From: Pseudodesulfovibrio nedwellii
GTDB taxonomy: Bacteria; Desulfobacterota; Desulfovibrionia; Desulfovibrionales; Desulfovibrionaceae
Assembly: GCF_027923765.1 (NCBI RefSeq)
Contig: NZ_AP026709.1
Span: 3,151,501 to 3,215,500 of the forward strand
Length of the DNA: 64,000 bases
Direction of reading: 5' to 3'
Part shown: one piece after another, positions 17,344-26,760 of the stretch
How positions within the stretch are numbered: position 1 is the stretch's first letter
Layout of the letters: the number at the start of each line of letters is the position of its first letter
Made by a program: the position numbers and the translations under genes
Notes under the pieces: model-generated
Told to the model about the DNA's origin: nothing
What the model saw: only the letters and a program-made list of their open reading frames with translations
Database searches by the model: none

Positions 17344-17419
17344 AATATCACCCTGTGTAAGAAAAAACAGTGGGGGCGGCTTATGCCGCCCCCAGGGATA
17401 AAACAAGTATTGTTAGAGA

Positions 17420-18166
17420 CTAACGGGGATCAACACCAAACCATTTCTTGTAAAGAGTGCCGTATGTGCCGTTGGCCTTGAGTGTTTTCAAAGCAGCGTT
17501 AACCTTGGCAACCAGTTCGGACCCCTTGGGGAAGCCGATGCCGTAAGGCTGACCTGCGTACAGATCGCCGACGATTTTGACTTCGTCCTTGCCGCGTTTG
17601 GATACGAAAGATTCGACAACAGGCTTGTCAAACATGACTGCATCCACGCCGCCAGTCAGCAGTTCCATGAACATGGCATTGTCATTGGGGAACAGTTTTA
17701 CTTCTTTGGGGTTGGCGTTTTCCTTGAGGAACTCAACACTGGTGGTTCCCTGCTTGGTTGCGACAACTTTACCATCCAGGGTCTTGATGTCCTTGATGGT
17801 TTCATCGTCGGACTTCACGAGAAGGAGGAGACCTGAATCATAGTAACCGTCAGAAAAATCGATGACTTCTTTGCGTTTGTCGGTGATTGACATACCGGCA
17901 ATACCAGCGTCGAGCTGTGCGGATTGCAGGCCGGGAACGATACCTTTGAAAGCCATGGGCTGCAGATCATATTGTACGCCGATTTCCTTGGCAATGGCAG
18001 CCCAGATTTCAACGTCGAAGCCGGTGTGTTCGCCGGTTTTGGGGTCTTTGAATTCAAACGGGGGGAAGTTGGTGTCTGTGGCAACAGTGAGATTGCCTGC
18101 AAAAGCTGTGGTGATCATGGACAGGGCGATCGCCAAAGCAATGAAGAGAGTCATAGTCCGTTTCAT
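17420..18166 (-). CDS. glnH: Amino acid ABC transporter periplasmic binding protein (GlnH type)
   Basis: 248 aa. AGGAGGAAATT precedes the ATG. A cleavable signal peptide (about 23 residues, ending TAFA) is followed by LTVATDTNFPPFEF, typical of family 3 solute-binding proteins, and by DAGIAGMSITDKRKEVIDFSDGYY, the ligand-binding region. First gene of the leftward operon. The match to glutamine-binding proteins is good but specificity is not proven. Confidence 0.92.
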   Translation of the reverse strand: MKRTMTLFIALAIALSMITTAFAGNLTVATDTNFPPFEFKDPKTGEHTGFDVEIWAAIAKEIGVQYDLQPMAFKGIVPGLQSAQLDAGIAGMSITDKRKEVIDFSDGYYDSGLLLLVKSDDETIKDIKTLDGKVVATKQGTTSVEFLKENANPKEVKLFPNDNAMFMELLTGGVDAVMFDKPVVESFVSKRGKDEVKIVGDLYAGQPYGIGFPKGSELVAKVNAALKTLKANGTYGTLYKKWFGVDPR

Positions 18167-18829
18167 AATTTCCTCCTAAATGGGTATGTCCGTCCGACAT
18201 GATCTGTCGGGCGAGAGAGTCCGGAATGGGCATAGACCCAATCTTGGATTGAGCAGAGTCCTTGTGCCCTGAATATCGGAAAAAATCAAGTAAACGTTGT
18301 TTTGAAGTGCTTTTTGGGCGCAGTTTATTCCGAGGAAAAATGCAAAATATGAATATTCATCGGAACGTTTTTGACTAAAAGTTCCATTGAAAAACAGAAA
18401 AAAGTTGTTTTCTTTGTGAAACAAACTGAAATATTTGATCCAATTAGAATGAATATCCGGTTACCCCGTAGCAGGAAATAAGCCACAGACAGACGATTCT
18501 TCTCCCTTGATTGCGCGTTATCCCTTTTGTGTCAGAGTTTGGTATACTTGTAACTTTTCTACCAAAACACTTTTTCAAATGGAGTTTTTTTTCGAGGATG
18601 GAGGGAAATATGACGACATCACGAGCTTTGATAGAGTAATTCATCGTTTTGGGTGAAATTGATTTATTATATCGGCAAGATACATTCTTGGCTATGTAGT
18701 TGGTGGACAAGATACGACTCAAAGAGATGCTGATTTCTAAAGGGATTGTTCTTTTGCCATTTCATTTGTTAATATTCTTTATTCGTGGCGTGTCCCTTTT
18801 TTATATTTATAAAACGAAAGTGCGTGTTC
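18167..18829. other. Divergent intergenic region (663 bp) without a supported gene
   Basis: Lies between the leftward glnH operon and the rightward TorT-like operon. AT-rich throughout. A short inverted repeat (CCGACA and TGTCGG, about 18196-18212) sits in the glnH leader. A leftward open frame at 18444-18722 has low-complexity composition, no family match and no start site, so it is not called as a gene. Confidence 0.4.
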
Positions 18830-20005
18830 ATGCTCAGTGCCTTGAAGCGATCAAACCATGTAGTAGCAATCTTCACAGCCTTTGTGAGTGTCCTTTTTTG
18901 GATGTTTGCGAGCTTTCCTGCCATGGCAAGTGGCGAAGAAATTCCATGGTGGCCCATTCAGGTTAAGAGTTTTTATGGTGCGTATGATGTTACTGCAAAG
19001 AAAGCCGGACGGGCCTCGACAAGTCTTAACCGTCCTAAACTTGAAGAGTGGCTTTCTCCAGCCCTAGCCGATTCTCCTTACGTCATTGGCGTTTGTCTTC
19101 CTCATTTTAAAGACCATTATTGGACTGCCGTAAGTTACGGCATCATCGACGAAGCTAAAAGGCTTGGTGTTTCCATTAGACTGGTGGAAGCTGGGGGGTA
19201 TGGAGAACTAGAGAGACAGCAATCCCAGATGCGGAAATTTGTCAAAGAGCATGTCGATGGCATTGTCTTGGGAGCCATCAGCTACACCGGGAATGACTGT
19301 GATATTGCGCAGGCTAGAAACGCTGGTGTGCCTGTCGTGGAAGTGGTCAATGATGTCCATTCGGCAGATGTCTCGGCCAAGGCATTGGTTTCATTTTATG
19401 AAATGGGCTATTTTGCGGGTGAGTATGTCGCTGAACATGCAGAAAACGCTGGGTTGGATACCGTCTCAATTGCTTTTTTCCCCGGCCCCAAAAAATCAGG
19501 ATGGGCGCCTGAAACCTTAGCCGGTTTTGAGGATGCTTTACGGTATTATCCTGGGAAAGTGGATATACTGGATGTGCGTTATGGAGATACGGGCCATGAT
19601 GAACAACGTGCTTTGATTGAGGCGAGTCTCAAAGCTGTCGGTCCCGCCCATTACCTTGTAGGTAATGCCGTGGCTGCCGAAGTGGCCCCAGAAGTCTTTG
19701 CGCGGTTAAAAATGGGACAAGAGACGACTGTCGTCGGGACATATCTGACCCAGGATCTTTATGAGCAGATTCGTCAGGGTGACGTGGCTGGCGCTCCTTC
19801 TGACCTGATGGTGTTTCAGGGACGTATGGCCGTGGATATGATGATTCGTTTGCTCAATGGTGAGAAAGCCGGCCAAGATTTTCCATTTCGATCCGGGCCG
19901 TTTATTCCCATGGTGACGTCGGCCAATATCGACAATTTCCCTTTTGAAGGGTTGTTTGGTCCGCGTGGTTTTACCCCCGCTCTTTCTCTGGAAAAAGGGC
20001 AGTGA
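18830..20005 (+). CDS. TorT-like periplasmic binding protein for signalling
   Basis: 391 aa from ATG 18830, placing a signal peptide at the N-terminus (cleavage after PAMA). The body is a type 1 periplasmic binding fold: YVIGVCLPHFKDHYWTAVSYG, an NAGVPVVEVVND segment and a C-terminal FIPMVTSANI. It resembles TorT, the periplasmic TMAO-responsive partner of the TorS kinase. The kinase gene follows 3 bp later, so the two probably form a receptor pair. No TMAO reductase gene is nearby, so the ligand could be another small molecule. No strong ribosome site is seen at this start. Confidence 0.82.
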   Translation: MLSALKRSNHVVAIFTAFVSVLFWMFASFPAMASGEEIPWWPIQVKSFYGAYDVTAKKAGRASTSLNRPKLEEWLSPALADSPYVIGVCLPHFKDHYWTAVSYGIIDEAKRLGVSIRLVEAGGYGELERQQSQMRKFVKEHVDGIVLGAISYTGNDCDIAQARNAGVPVVEVVNDVHSADVSAKALVSFYEMGYFAGEYVAEHAENAGLDTVSIAFFPGPKKSGWAPETLAGFEDALRYYPGKVDILDVRYGDTGHDEQRALIEASLKAVGPAHYLVGNAVAAEVAPEVFARLKMGQETTVVGTYLTQDLYEQIRQGDVAGAPSDLMVFQGRMAVDMMIRLLNGEKAGQDFPFRSGPFIPMVTSANIDNFPFEGLFGPRGFTPALSLEKGQ

Positions 20006-20008
20006 CGC

Positions 20009-21955
20009 ATGATTCGAAACATGAAGATTCGTAATAAGATGTTTGTAGCGTATGCCTGCGCTTTTTTGCTCATTTTCAGTGTGGTCGGAATTGTTATTTA
20101 TGCCTTGGTGACCAATATTATTCAGGAGTCCATTGAGAGTGAGTTGAGTCGTACTACCGAGATGATCCAGAACATGGTGCATACGACAGCCGATGTTTCC
20201 ATCAAAAATTATATGCGGGCGGTGGCTGAAAAAAATCTCGAAGAGGCGAAACAACTTTACCGCCAAGTGCGGCGTGGGCGGATAACCGAGCAAGAGGCAA
20301 AACAGCGTGCCCGAGAAAGTTTTTTGAGTCAGACCATTGGCACGACCGGTCGGATCTACTGCCTCGACAGTGATGGCATTATGGTTGTTCATCACAAACA
20401 CAGTCTTCTTGACGTGGATTTGTCGGGTCTGCCTTTTGTCAAAGAACAGATACGGCGCAAAACTGGATATATTGAATATGACTGGAAGGAACCTTTTGAA
20501 AAAAAGGTGAGGCCCAAAGCTGTGTTTATGGCTTATTTCGAACCGTGGGACTGGATTATCTCAGTGTCGAGTTATCGTGATGAGTTCATTCAGCTGATTA
20601 ATGTTGAAGATTTGAATAAAAGATTGTTTTCGTTAGGTTTTGGCAAGTCTGGGTACCCTTTTGTTCTTGATTATGACGGTAAAATGCTTCTTCATCCCTA
20701 TTTGGAAGGGAAGCATTATGGAGAATACGGCGACCCAAAGTTGAGCGCTATAGCCCGTCGTATAGTTGAAGAAAAAAATGGTCATTTTGACTACCTTTGG
20801 AAAAATCCGGGTGATACAGAACTCAAGGAAAAAGTTGTGTATTTCATGGATATCCCGGAAATGGGATGGGTTGTTGCCTCGTCGAGTTACTATGAGGATT
20901 TTCAGGCTCCGCTTGAAGCCGTCAAATTCATCTTCATCGGTGCACTGCTGGTGGGGTTGTTGTTCATGGTGCCTATTTCCATGGGCATCGGTTCATTGAT
21001 TACCCGCCCCTTGAATGAGCTGCAGATTGATCTGGCTCGGGCAGCTGATGGTGATTTTTCCGTACGTATGCGTCAATTTTCCAATGATGAACTTGGCATT
21101 CTGGTTCAGTATTTCAATACGTTTATGGAAAAACTCGAAGAGTATAGCAGTTCGCGTGAGAAAGAAATTGCGGTTCGTAGAGATGCAGAACAGAAACTCA
21201 TTGCCATGGATAGGGCGAAAACGTTGTTTTTGGCTTCGGCTTCCCACGAACTGAGAACGCCACTGACATCAATACTCGGTTTTCTTAAGCTTATGGAAAA
21301 GAGTTTTCAAAAACAGTTTCGTTCTCATATTGAAACTTTGGCGAATGGCGAAGTGCAGGCAGAGAGGTTTGCTAGGAATTTGTCTATCGTTCGTATTGAA
21401 GCGGAGCGACTTGGGCGACTCGTCAATGATTTGCTTGATATGAGCAAGATAGAAGCCGGGAAGATGGAGTGGCGCGATCAGACTTTGTTGGTTCAGGATA
21501 TCATTGTTCGCGCGGCAGAGTCGGTCGCTGGAAGGGCTGAGGCAACTCCGAAGGTGGATTTTGTCGTCAGAACTCCTGAGAGTGATGCGGCTGTAAATGT
21601 GGATGCCGACAGACTTCATCAAGTATTAATCAATCTTCTGGATAATGCCTTTAAATATACAGAATTAGGCAGTGTTACGCTGTCTGCAGTTGAGGCCGAA
21701 GGTGTTAGCCATTTTTCTGTGTGCGACACAGGTCGAGGAATTTCCGAAGATGATCGGGAAAAAATCTTTGATATTTTTTATCAGGCGCACGATGTAAATA
21801 AGCGTTCAAGCCAAGTTCTTGGAACCGGTCTCGGGCTGGCTATCTGTCAGCAGATCGTGGAACATTATGGCGGGAAGTTGAAAATGATACCCGCTGAGAG
21901 TGGTGGGAGCTGTTTTATCTTTTCAATACCGCTTTCAGACAAGGAAATCGTGTAA
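20009..21955 (+). CDS. Membrane histidine kinase with two Cache-type sensory modules
   Basis: 648 aa. TM1 is at about residues 11-33. The periplasmic region has two related Cache-like modules, each marked by GxxGxxYxLDxDG: GTTGRIYCLDSDGIMVVHH and GKSGYPFVLDYDGKMLLHP. TM2 is at about 310-330, then HAMP (PLNELQIDLARAADGD), an H-box ([16 protein letters not shown]), and a HATPase domain (DNAFKYTE, DTGRGIS, GTGLGLAIC). It has no receiver or Hpt domain, so it is not a TorS-type phosphorelay kinase. Coupled to the TorT-like gene 3 bp upstream. Confidence 0.92.
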   Translation: MIRNMKIRNKMFVAYACAFLLIFSVVGIVIYALVTNIIQESIESELSRTTEMIQNMVHTTADVSIKNYMRAVAEKNLEEAKQLYRQVRRGRITEQEAKQRARESFLSQTIGTTGRIYCLDSDGIMVVHHKHSLLDVDLSGLPFVKEQIRRKTGYIEYDWKEPFEKKVRPKAVFMAYFEPWDWIISVSSYRDEFIQLINVEDLNKRLFSLGFGKSGYPFVLDYDGKMLLHPYLEGKHYGEYGDPKLSAIARRIVEEKNGHFDYLWKNPGDTELKEKVVYFMDIPEMGWVVASSSYYEDFQAPLEAVKFIFIGALLVGLLFMVPISMGIGSLITRPLNELQIDLARAADGDFSVRMRQFSNDELGILVQYFNTFMEKLEEYSSSREKEIAVRRDAEQKLIAMDRAKTLFLASASHELRTPLTSILGFLKLMEKSFQKQFRSHIETLANGEVQAERFARNLSIVRIEAERLGRLVNDLLDMSKIEAGKMEWRDQTLLVQDIIVRAAESVAGRAEATPKVDFVVRTPESDAAVNVDADRLHQVLINLLDNAFKYTELGSVTLSAVEAEGVSHFSVCDTGRGISEDDREKIFDIFYQAHDVNKRSSQVLGTGLGLAICQQIVEHYGGKLKMIPAESGGSCFIFSIPLSDKEIV

Positions 21956-21974
21956 CCTGCGTTGGTTTTGGCAA

Positions 21975-23150
21975 TCAATCCATGAGCGTGAACGGGATGG
22001 AAATGGTGAAGGTGCTTCCTTCTCCTTCGGTGCTTTCGACACGAATTAATCCCCCCAGTTTTTCGGTGAGATATTTGGAGATGGTCAGGCCAACGCCGGA
22101 GCCACTCAGTCGTTTTGTCATGACACGTTCGCCAATTTCAAAGGATTTAAAAATGCTTTGTAGCCGGTCTGCCGGAATACCTACCCCTGTGTCTGAAATT
22201 GTGAACCTGAGCATGATTTTATTCGATGCTGTCCCGGCGAAGTTTTCCGGGTCGATGCGAACATCTAAAGAAATCTTCCCTTTTTCCGTGTATCGAAAGG
22301 CGTTGAGCAGTACGTTGCTGAGAGCCTGAGCGGTCTCAATGGGGGCGCCATGAATCGTTTTTGGGATATCTGCATGAATCGTGAATTCAAATTCAAGATT
22401 CTTTTTTTTGGCGTACGAGGAAAAAATAGCAGCCTGCTGGGAAAGAGCCTTTTTTATGTCGAATGTCTTGAAGGTGATGTCGACAGCATCTGACTCAAGC
22501 GTAGTTAGATTCAAAAGTTGATCGAAGAGATCGGTCAAGTGGACTGCGCCGTCGTTGATAGGTCCGAGCAGTTCCAGATGTTCCGGGTCCTCGTCCATTT
22601 CCAGCAGGAGACTGGACAATCCCATGATGTGGTTGAGAGGTGTACGCAGTTCGTGGCTGATATTTGCCAGGAATGCAGATTTTGCTTTGCTTGCTTCGTC
22701 CGCCTTTTCTTTGCTGAACTTTAATTCCTTGGTGCGTTGGCGGACCTTGTCTTCGAGTTCCCGATTTTGATTATATAAAGCGAGATGTGTTTTTATCCTG
22801 GCCTGAACAATGGCCGGATTCACTGGTTTGGTGATATAATCTACAGCCCCAAGAGCCAGTCCGTTTGCTTCATCTTCCGTCTGTGTCTTAGCTGTAATGA
22901 AAATGATGGGAATTCTGGCTGTACGTTCATCGCTCTTGAGTCTTTTGCAGACCTCATAACCGTCCATTTCCGGCATCATGATATCCAGAAGAATGATGTC
23001 CGGCAGGGCATCCTGAATAAGTTCTAGCGCAGTGATTCCGTTGAGCGCGACAAGCAATTTGTAGTCGTCTTCAAGAATGTCGACCAATAGGTCGATATTG
23101 AGTCTGTTGTCGTCGACAATCAGGACTGTCGGTTGGTCTGCTGTACTCAT
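21975..23150 (-). CDS. Hybrid response regulator / histidine kinase (REC-HisKA-HATPase)
   Basis: 391 aa from ATG 23150 (GAGGGG upstream; an ATG at 23177 would add 9 residues). An N-terminal receiver (D13-D14, phospho-acceptor D56, FITAK, TKPVN) is followed by a coiled linker, an H-box ([15 protein letters not shown]) and a complete HATPase_c ([15 protein letters not shown]). No membrane segment, so cytosolic. It converges on the TorT-associated kinase gene with 19 bp between stops. It may receive phosphate from that kinase and pass it on, but this is only positional inference. No output DNA-binding regulator is adjacent. Confidence 0.9.
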   Translation of the reverse strand: MSTADQPTVLIVDDNRLNIDLLVDILEDDYKLLVALNGITALELIQDALPDIILLDIMMPEMDGYEVCKRLKSDERTARIPIIFITAKTQTEDEANGLALGAVDYITKPVNPAIVQARIKTHLALYNQNRELEDKVRQRTKELKFSKEKADEASKAKSAFLANISHELRTPLNHIMGLSSLLLEMDEDPEHLELLGPINDGAVHLTDLFDQLLNLTTLESDAVDITFKTFDIKKALSQQAAIFSSYAKKKNLEFEFTIHADIPKTIHGAPIETAQALSNVLLNAFRYTEKGKISLDVRIDPENFAGTASNKIMLRFTISDTGVGIPADRLQSIFKSFEIGERVMTKRLSGSGVGLTISKYLTEKLGGLIRVESTEGEGSTFTISIPFTLMD

Positions 23151-23236
23151 TGTCCCCTCGGCAAAGTTTATATTCACTTACTAGATAGTTAGCTAATTTT
23201 GTGCTTATGGGCAACAGGTTCAGTGAATTGATTGCT

Positions 23237-24220
23237 CTACAAACCCTTTTTGGGGTCAAAATCTTGTCCGAGAGCGGCAGGAGCATCGATGGACCAGCCT
23301 TTGGAAAAGGTTTTGAGGAATGGATGGCGACGGACGATGTCCTGCATCCACCCCATGCGACCGATGTTTACGGCCAGCAAGGTGAGGATCATCATGGGGA
23401 ACGGGGCGACCTGAAATACCGGGGCCGGAATTGACGGAAAGACTTCTTGCAAATAGATACCGGACACCTGCAATCCTGCGAAGAAGAATGCGCCAAGCGC
23501 GGCTCGAACAGGATGCCAGCCACCAAAGATGACGATGGCAAGGGCAATCCAGCCCGCACCTTCGCATCCTTGGGGACGACCCCATCCTGGTTTGACGGCC
23601 AGTGAGTATGCCGCACCGGCCATGCCGACAAGTGCGCCACCCGCCAGACAGTAATAGAGTCTGACCAGACGAACACGAATGCCGCGTCCGAAAGCTGCAC
23701 GCGGAGATTCCCCGACAGCCCGAAGGCGCATGCCGCCTTCGGTTCTATACATCCACCACCAACAGACAAAAATTGCCACCAGGCCGAGGTAGACTACCGG
23801 AGATTGGGTGCTGAATATCGGGCCAATTAACGGAATGTTGCCGATCCCGGGAATAGACCACAGGCCGAGGTCTGGTCCGGGTTGGCGGGAGTAATTGTGT
23901 CCGAGGAAATATGCCAAATCGCGGCAGAGCAGGGTCAGAATGAACCCGATGGCGAGTTGTGATTGACCGAGGTAGATGCCGACGACACCGAGGACACCTG
24001 CTATGGCTGCACCCACGGCCATGCCTGCCAACAAGCCGAGCCATGGGTTGTCGAATGTTACGGATACAACGAAGGCGGCCATGGCGGACAGCAGAATGGA
24101 ACCGTCCAGCGACAGGTTGATGATGCCTGCTTTTTCAGTGAGCGTTTCTCCGAGTGTCGCGAGAACAAGCGGTGCGCCAGCTACTAGAATTGCGGCAAGA
24201 GTCAGTCCAAAAGTTTCCAT
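23237..24220 (-). CDS. BMP-type ABC transporter permease, second subunit
   Basis: 327 aa, strongly hydrophobic with about eight membrane segments. GLTLAAILVAGAPLVLATLGETLTEKAGIINLSLDG near the N-terminus is typical of the permease family (BPD_transp_2) paired with BMP-type binding proteins for nucleosides. It starts directly after the stop of the first permease (24221) and is the last gene of the leftward operon. It forms the membrane channel with the 24221-25261 product. Confidence 0.92.
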   Translation of the reverse strand: METFGLTLAAILVAGAPLVLATLGETLTEKAGIINLSLDGSILLSAMAAFVVSVTFDNPWLGLLAGMAVGAAIAGVLGVVGIYLGQSQLAIGFILTLLCRDLAYFLGHNYSRQPGPDLGLWSIPGIGNIPLIGPIFSTQSPVVYLGLVAIFVCWWWMYRTEGGMRLRAVGESPRAAFGRGIRVRLVRLYYCLAGGALVGMAGAAYSLAVKPGWGRPQGCEGAGWIALAIVIFGGWHPVRAALGAFFFAGLQVSGIYLQEVFPSIPAPVFQVAPFPMMILTLLAVNIGRMGWMQDIVRRHPFLKTFSKGWSIDAPAALGQDFDPKKGL

Positions 24221-25261
24221 TTAATCTGCCTCCTTCCTTTGTCTAAGCCAGAGTCTCAACCCTTGGACAATGAATAGGGAGAGGACCATGACGCCCTGAA
24301 TGACGCCAGACAGGGAAGAGTCAAGTCCCAACTGGAGTGGTAACTGGATTGAGCCGACGTTCAGGATGGCAAAGAACAGGCAGATGAACGGGACCAGTGG
24401 CAGTCGGAATGAAGCCATCATTCCGACCAACAGAGCTGTATACCCGTAGTTGGAGGAAATGGCGGGGAGCAGTCGATGGTAGACGCCGAGGACCTGAGTG
24501 GCTCCGGCCAGTCCGGCCAAGGCTCCGCAGATCATGAAGGCCTGAAGCAACCGGCGGCGTGGTCCCAGCGAGAACAAGGTGGCAGCCTTGGGATTTTCGC
24601 CCACGGCGCGCATTTTGAGTCCCCATTTGGTGCGGTAAAGCAGGATATAGACAAAAATGGTGGCGGCAATAGCCAAGGCCAGTCCAACCCAGCTTACTGA
24701 AAGTTTGCCAAGCCGTGGCAGCCACAGGGACATGTCCAACGGTTGGGTGCCGGACATTGACGCTACGCCCGGACGTTTCCATGGGCCGAAGATGAGCCAG
24801 AGCGTGACGCCTAGAGCCACGAAGTTCAGTCCGAGGCCGGAGAATATTTCATGGACTCTGCCAAAGACGCGCAAACACCCTGCAAGGAGTGCCCAGAGTG
24901 CGCCGCCGAGCATGGCCGCGCCAATGGCGAGGGCTATCTGAAGAGCGCCGCCGTCGTCGAAAGGACGCAGAGCCGCAGTACAGAAGATGGCTCCCATGAT
25001 GACCTGTCCTTCAACGCCGATGTTCCACAGTCGTGCTGTGAATGGGACGAGCAATCCTACGGCGCACAGCGTGAGTGGTACCCAACCAGCCAGAACCCGG
25101 CCAATCTTGGACATGGAACTGACGCCGCCTTTGAACAGGACATAAATGGTTTCAAAAGGCGGTGCACCAGCAGGCCACGCCACGAGGATGGTCAGGAATA
25201 ACGCCAGACCGAAGGCCGCGCAGATCCACCCGAATTGAGTTAGGAGAGAATCACGGTTCAT
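24221..25261 (-). CDS. BMP-type ABC transporter permease, first subunit
   Basis: 346 aa with multiple membrane segments. The motifs LLVPFTARLWNIGVEGQVIMGA and KWGLKMRAVGENPKAA are characteristic of the nucleoside-type branch of the BPD_transp_2 permeases. Its start overlaps the ATPase stop by 4 bp (ATGA), showing tight coupling. Confidence 0.92.
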   Translation of the reverse strand: MNRDSLLTQFGWICAAFGLALFLTILVAWPAGAPPFETIYVLFKGGVSSMSKIGRVLAGWVPLTLCAVGLLVPFTARLWNIGVEGQVIMGAIFCTAALRPFDDGGALQIALAIGAAMLGGALWALLAGCLRVFGRVHEIFSGLGLNFVALGVTLWLIFGPWKRPGVASMSGTQPLDMSLWLPRLGKLSVSWVGLALAIAATIFVYILLYRTKWGLKMRAVGENPKAATLFSLGPRRRLLQAFMICGALAGLAGATQVLGVYHRLLPAISSNYGYTALLVGMMASFRLPLVPFICLFFAILNVGSIQLPLQLGLDSSLSGVIQGVMVLSLFIVQGLRLWLRQRKEAD

Positions 25262-26736
25262 GAGTTGCTCTCCTTGATATCTTCCATGCTTTTACCGGCC
25301 ATGAGCGCACCGATTACTTCCATGGAGATGTCGTCACCTTCCACCACAGCGGCAATAGCTCTGTCATAGAAAACAATGACCCGGTGGCTGTGTTCCAGCA
25401 CCTCGTCGAGGTCTGGTGAAAAGAAAATTAGTGTGGAGCCGTTGGCACAACGGGTTTTGAGGTGGTTCCACACCTGTCGTGCAGAACCGGCATCAAGGCC
25501 GCGTGTGGGATGCTCCATGAGCAACAGCTTGGTGTTATTGGGGATGAGTGAAAGCAGGAGCCGTTGCTGGTTGCCGCCGGACAGTTCGTTGGCTTGAGTT
25601 TCGGGGTGGGCACGGAGGTTGAATCCGTCAACACATTGGGATTGATAGAAATCTGTCAGGTCGCCTTTTTTGTCCGGGAAAGCGAGGGTGATGTGTTCCA
25701 TGAGATTCAGCGCCGGGAACAGAGCCATTTGCAACCGGTCCGCAGGAACAAATTGGACTCCAGCCTTGCGCAATGTTGCAAAGTCGTTGGACCGGTATGT
25801 GGAGTTGTCCAGATCAAAAGCGCCGTCAGGCATACGGTCCAAACCGCACAGGCCGCGCAGGAAGAGTTCCTGCCCTGATCCGTCCAAACCCGCCAGCCCG
25901 ATACATTCACCGGGACGGGCCGTAAAATTTAAGTTGCCCATGGAATATTTGGGACCCGCGAACAAGGTGTCACGCATTGTAAGCCGAGGGGTCGTGTCTT
26001 TAGACGGAAGTTCGGGCAAAGCCTCAACTTCACCGTCAGCGGCGTCGCCAAACATGAGGTGAACAAGTTCTTTTTCATCGTAGGGCGGTTCAAGGGTCGA
26101 CACTAATGCCCCTTGGCGCATGATGAAGATGGAGTCCGCCATCTCGAAAGCCTCGGAAAGCTTGTGCGTCACCAGAATAATGGTGTGCCCCTCTTCCCGA
26201 GCAAGTTTCATCAGCAGATCGAAAAGGTCCTGTTTCTGTTCCGGGGTGATGCCGGTGGTCGGTTCGTCCAGAATCAGAGTGGTCGCTCCGAGGTCGAGCA
26301 AGCGCAGAAGCTCCAATAACTGCCGTTCGCCCACAGTCAGAGACGAGACAGGCTCGTCCGGCAGGAAACAGGCGTCCAGTCGGTAAGACAGCTCGCCGAT
26401 GACATCGACCACTTCCTGCTTGGAACGCTTGGGCGCACCGAGTTGGAAGTTCTCCCATACAGGCATGGCCGGGAAATCGAGCGGGTCCTGATAGAGCATG
26501 CCGACGCCCTTTTTGCGTGCCAGTGTAGGGGTGAGGTGGGAGATGGTCTCCTCGCCGATTTCCAGCGTACCGGATGTGGGGCGGGTATGTCCTGCCAACA
26601 CGCGCATGAGCGTGGACTTTCCAGCCCCATTCTCACCCACGAGGGCGTAAATGCGGCCGGGTTCGAGGGTCAGGCTTATGCCGTCGTTGGCCCGAACCCG
26701 GCCGTAGTGTTTGTGTATGTCGTTGAGGACTATCAT
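25258..26736 (-). CDS. BMP-type ABC transporter ATP-binding protein (tandem cassettes)
   Basis: 492 aa, two ABC cassettes. The first has Walker A GENGAGKST, a non-canonical signature (LTVGERQLLELL) and Walker B TLILDEPTTGI. The second has GLDGSGQ in place of a proper Walker A, as is usual in RbsA/NupO-like proteins, but a full signature LSGGNQQRLLL. It energises uptake with the two permeases downstream and the binding protein upstream. Nucleosides are the usual substrate of this group. Confidence 0.93.
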   Translation of the reverse strand: MIVLNDIHKHYGRVRANDGISLTLEPGRIYALVGENGAGKSTLMRVLAGHTRPTSGTLEIGEETISHLTPTLARKKGVGMLYQDPLDFPAMPVWENFQLGAPKRSKQEVVDVIGELSYRLDACFLPDEPVSSLTVGERQLLELLRLLDLGATTLILDEPTTGITPEQKQDLFDLLMKLAREEGHTIILVTHKLSEAFEMADSIFIMRQGALVSTLEPPYDEKELVHLMFGDAADGEVEALPELPSKDTTPRLTMRDTLFAGPKYSMGNLNFTARPGECIGLAGLDGSGQELFLRGLCGLDRMPDGAFDLDNSTYRSNDFATLRKAGVQFVPADRLQMALFPALNLMEHITLAFPDKKGDLTDFYQSQCVDGFNLRAHPETQANELSGGNQQRLLLSLIPNNTKLLLMEHPTRGLDAGSARQVWNHLKTRCANGSTLIFFSPDLDEVLEHSHRVIVFYDRAIAAVVEGDDISMEVIGALMAGKSMEDIKESNS

Positions 26737-26760
26737 TGTGTCCAGAGCCGTTTGGAACGG

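Noticed and set aside
18444-18722. 92-codon leftward open frame
   Set aside because: No start signal, no family features, AT-rich intergenic composition.
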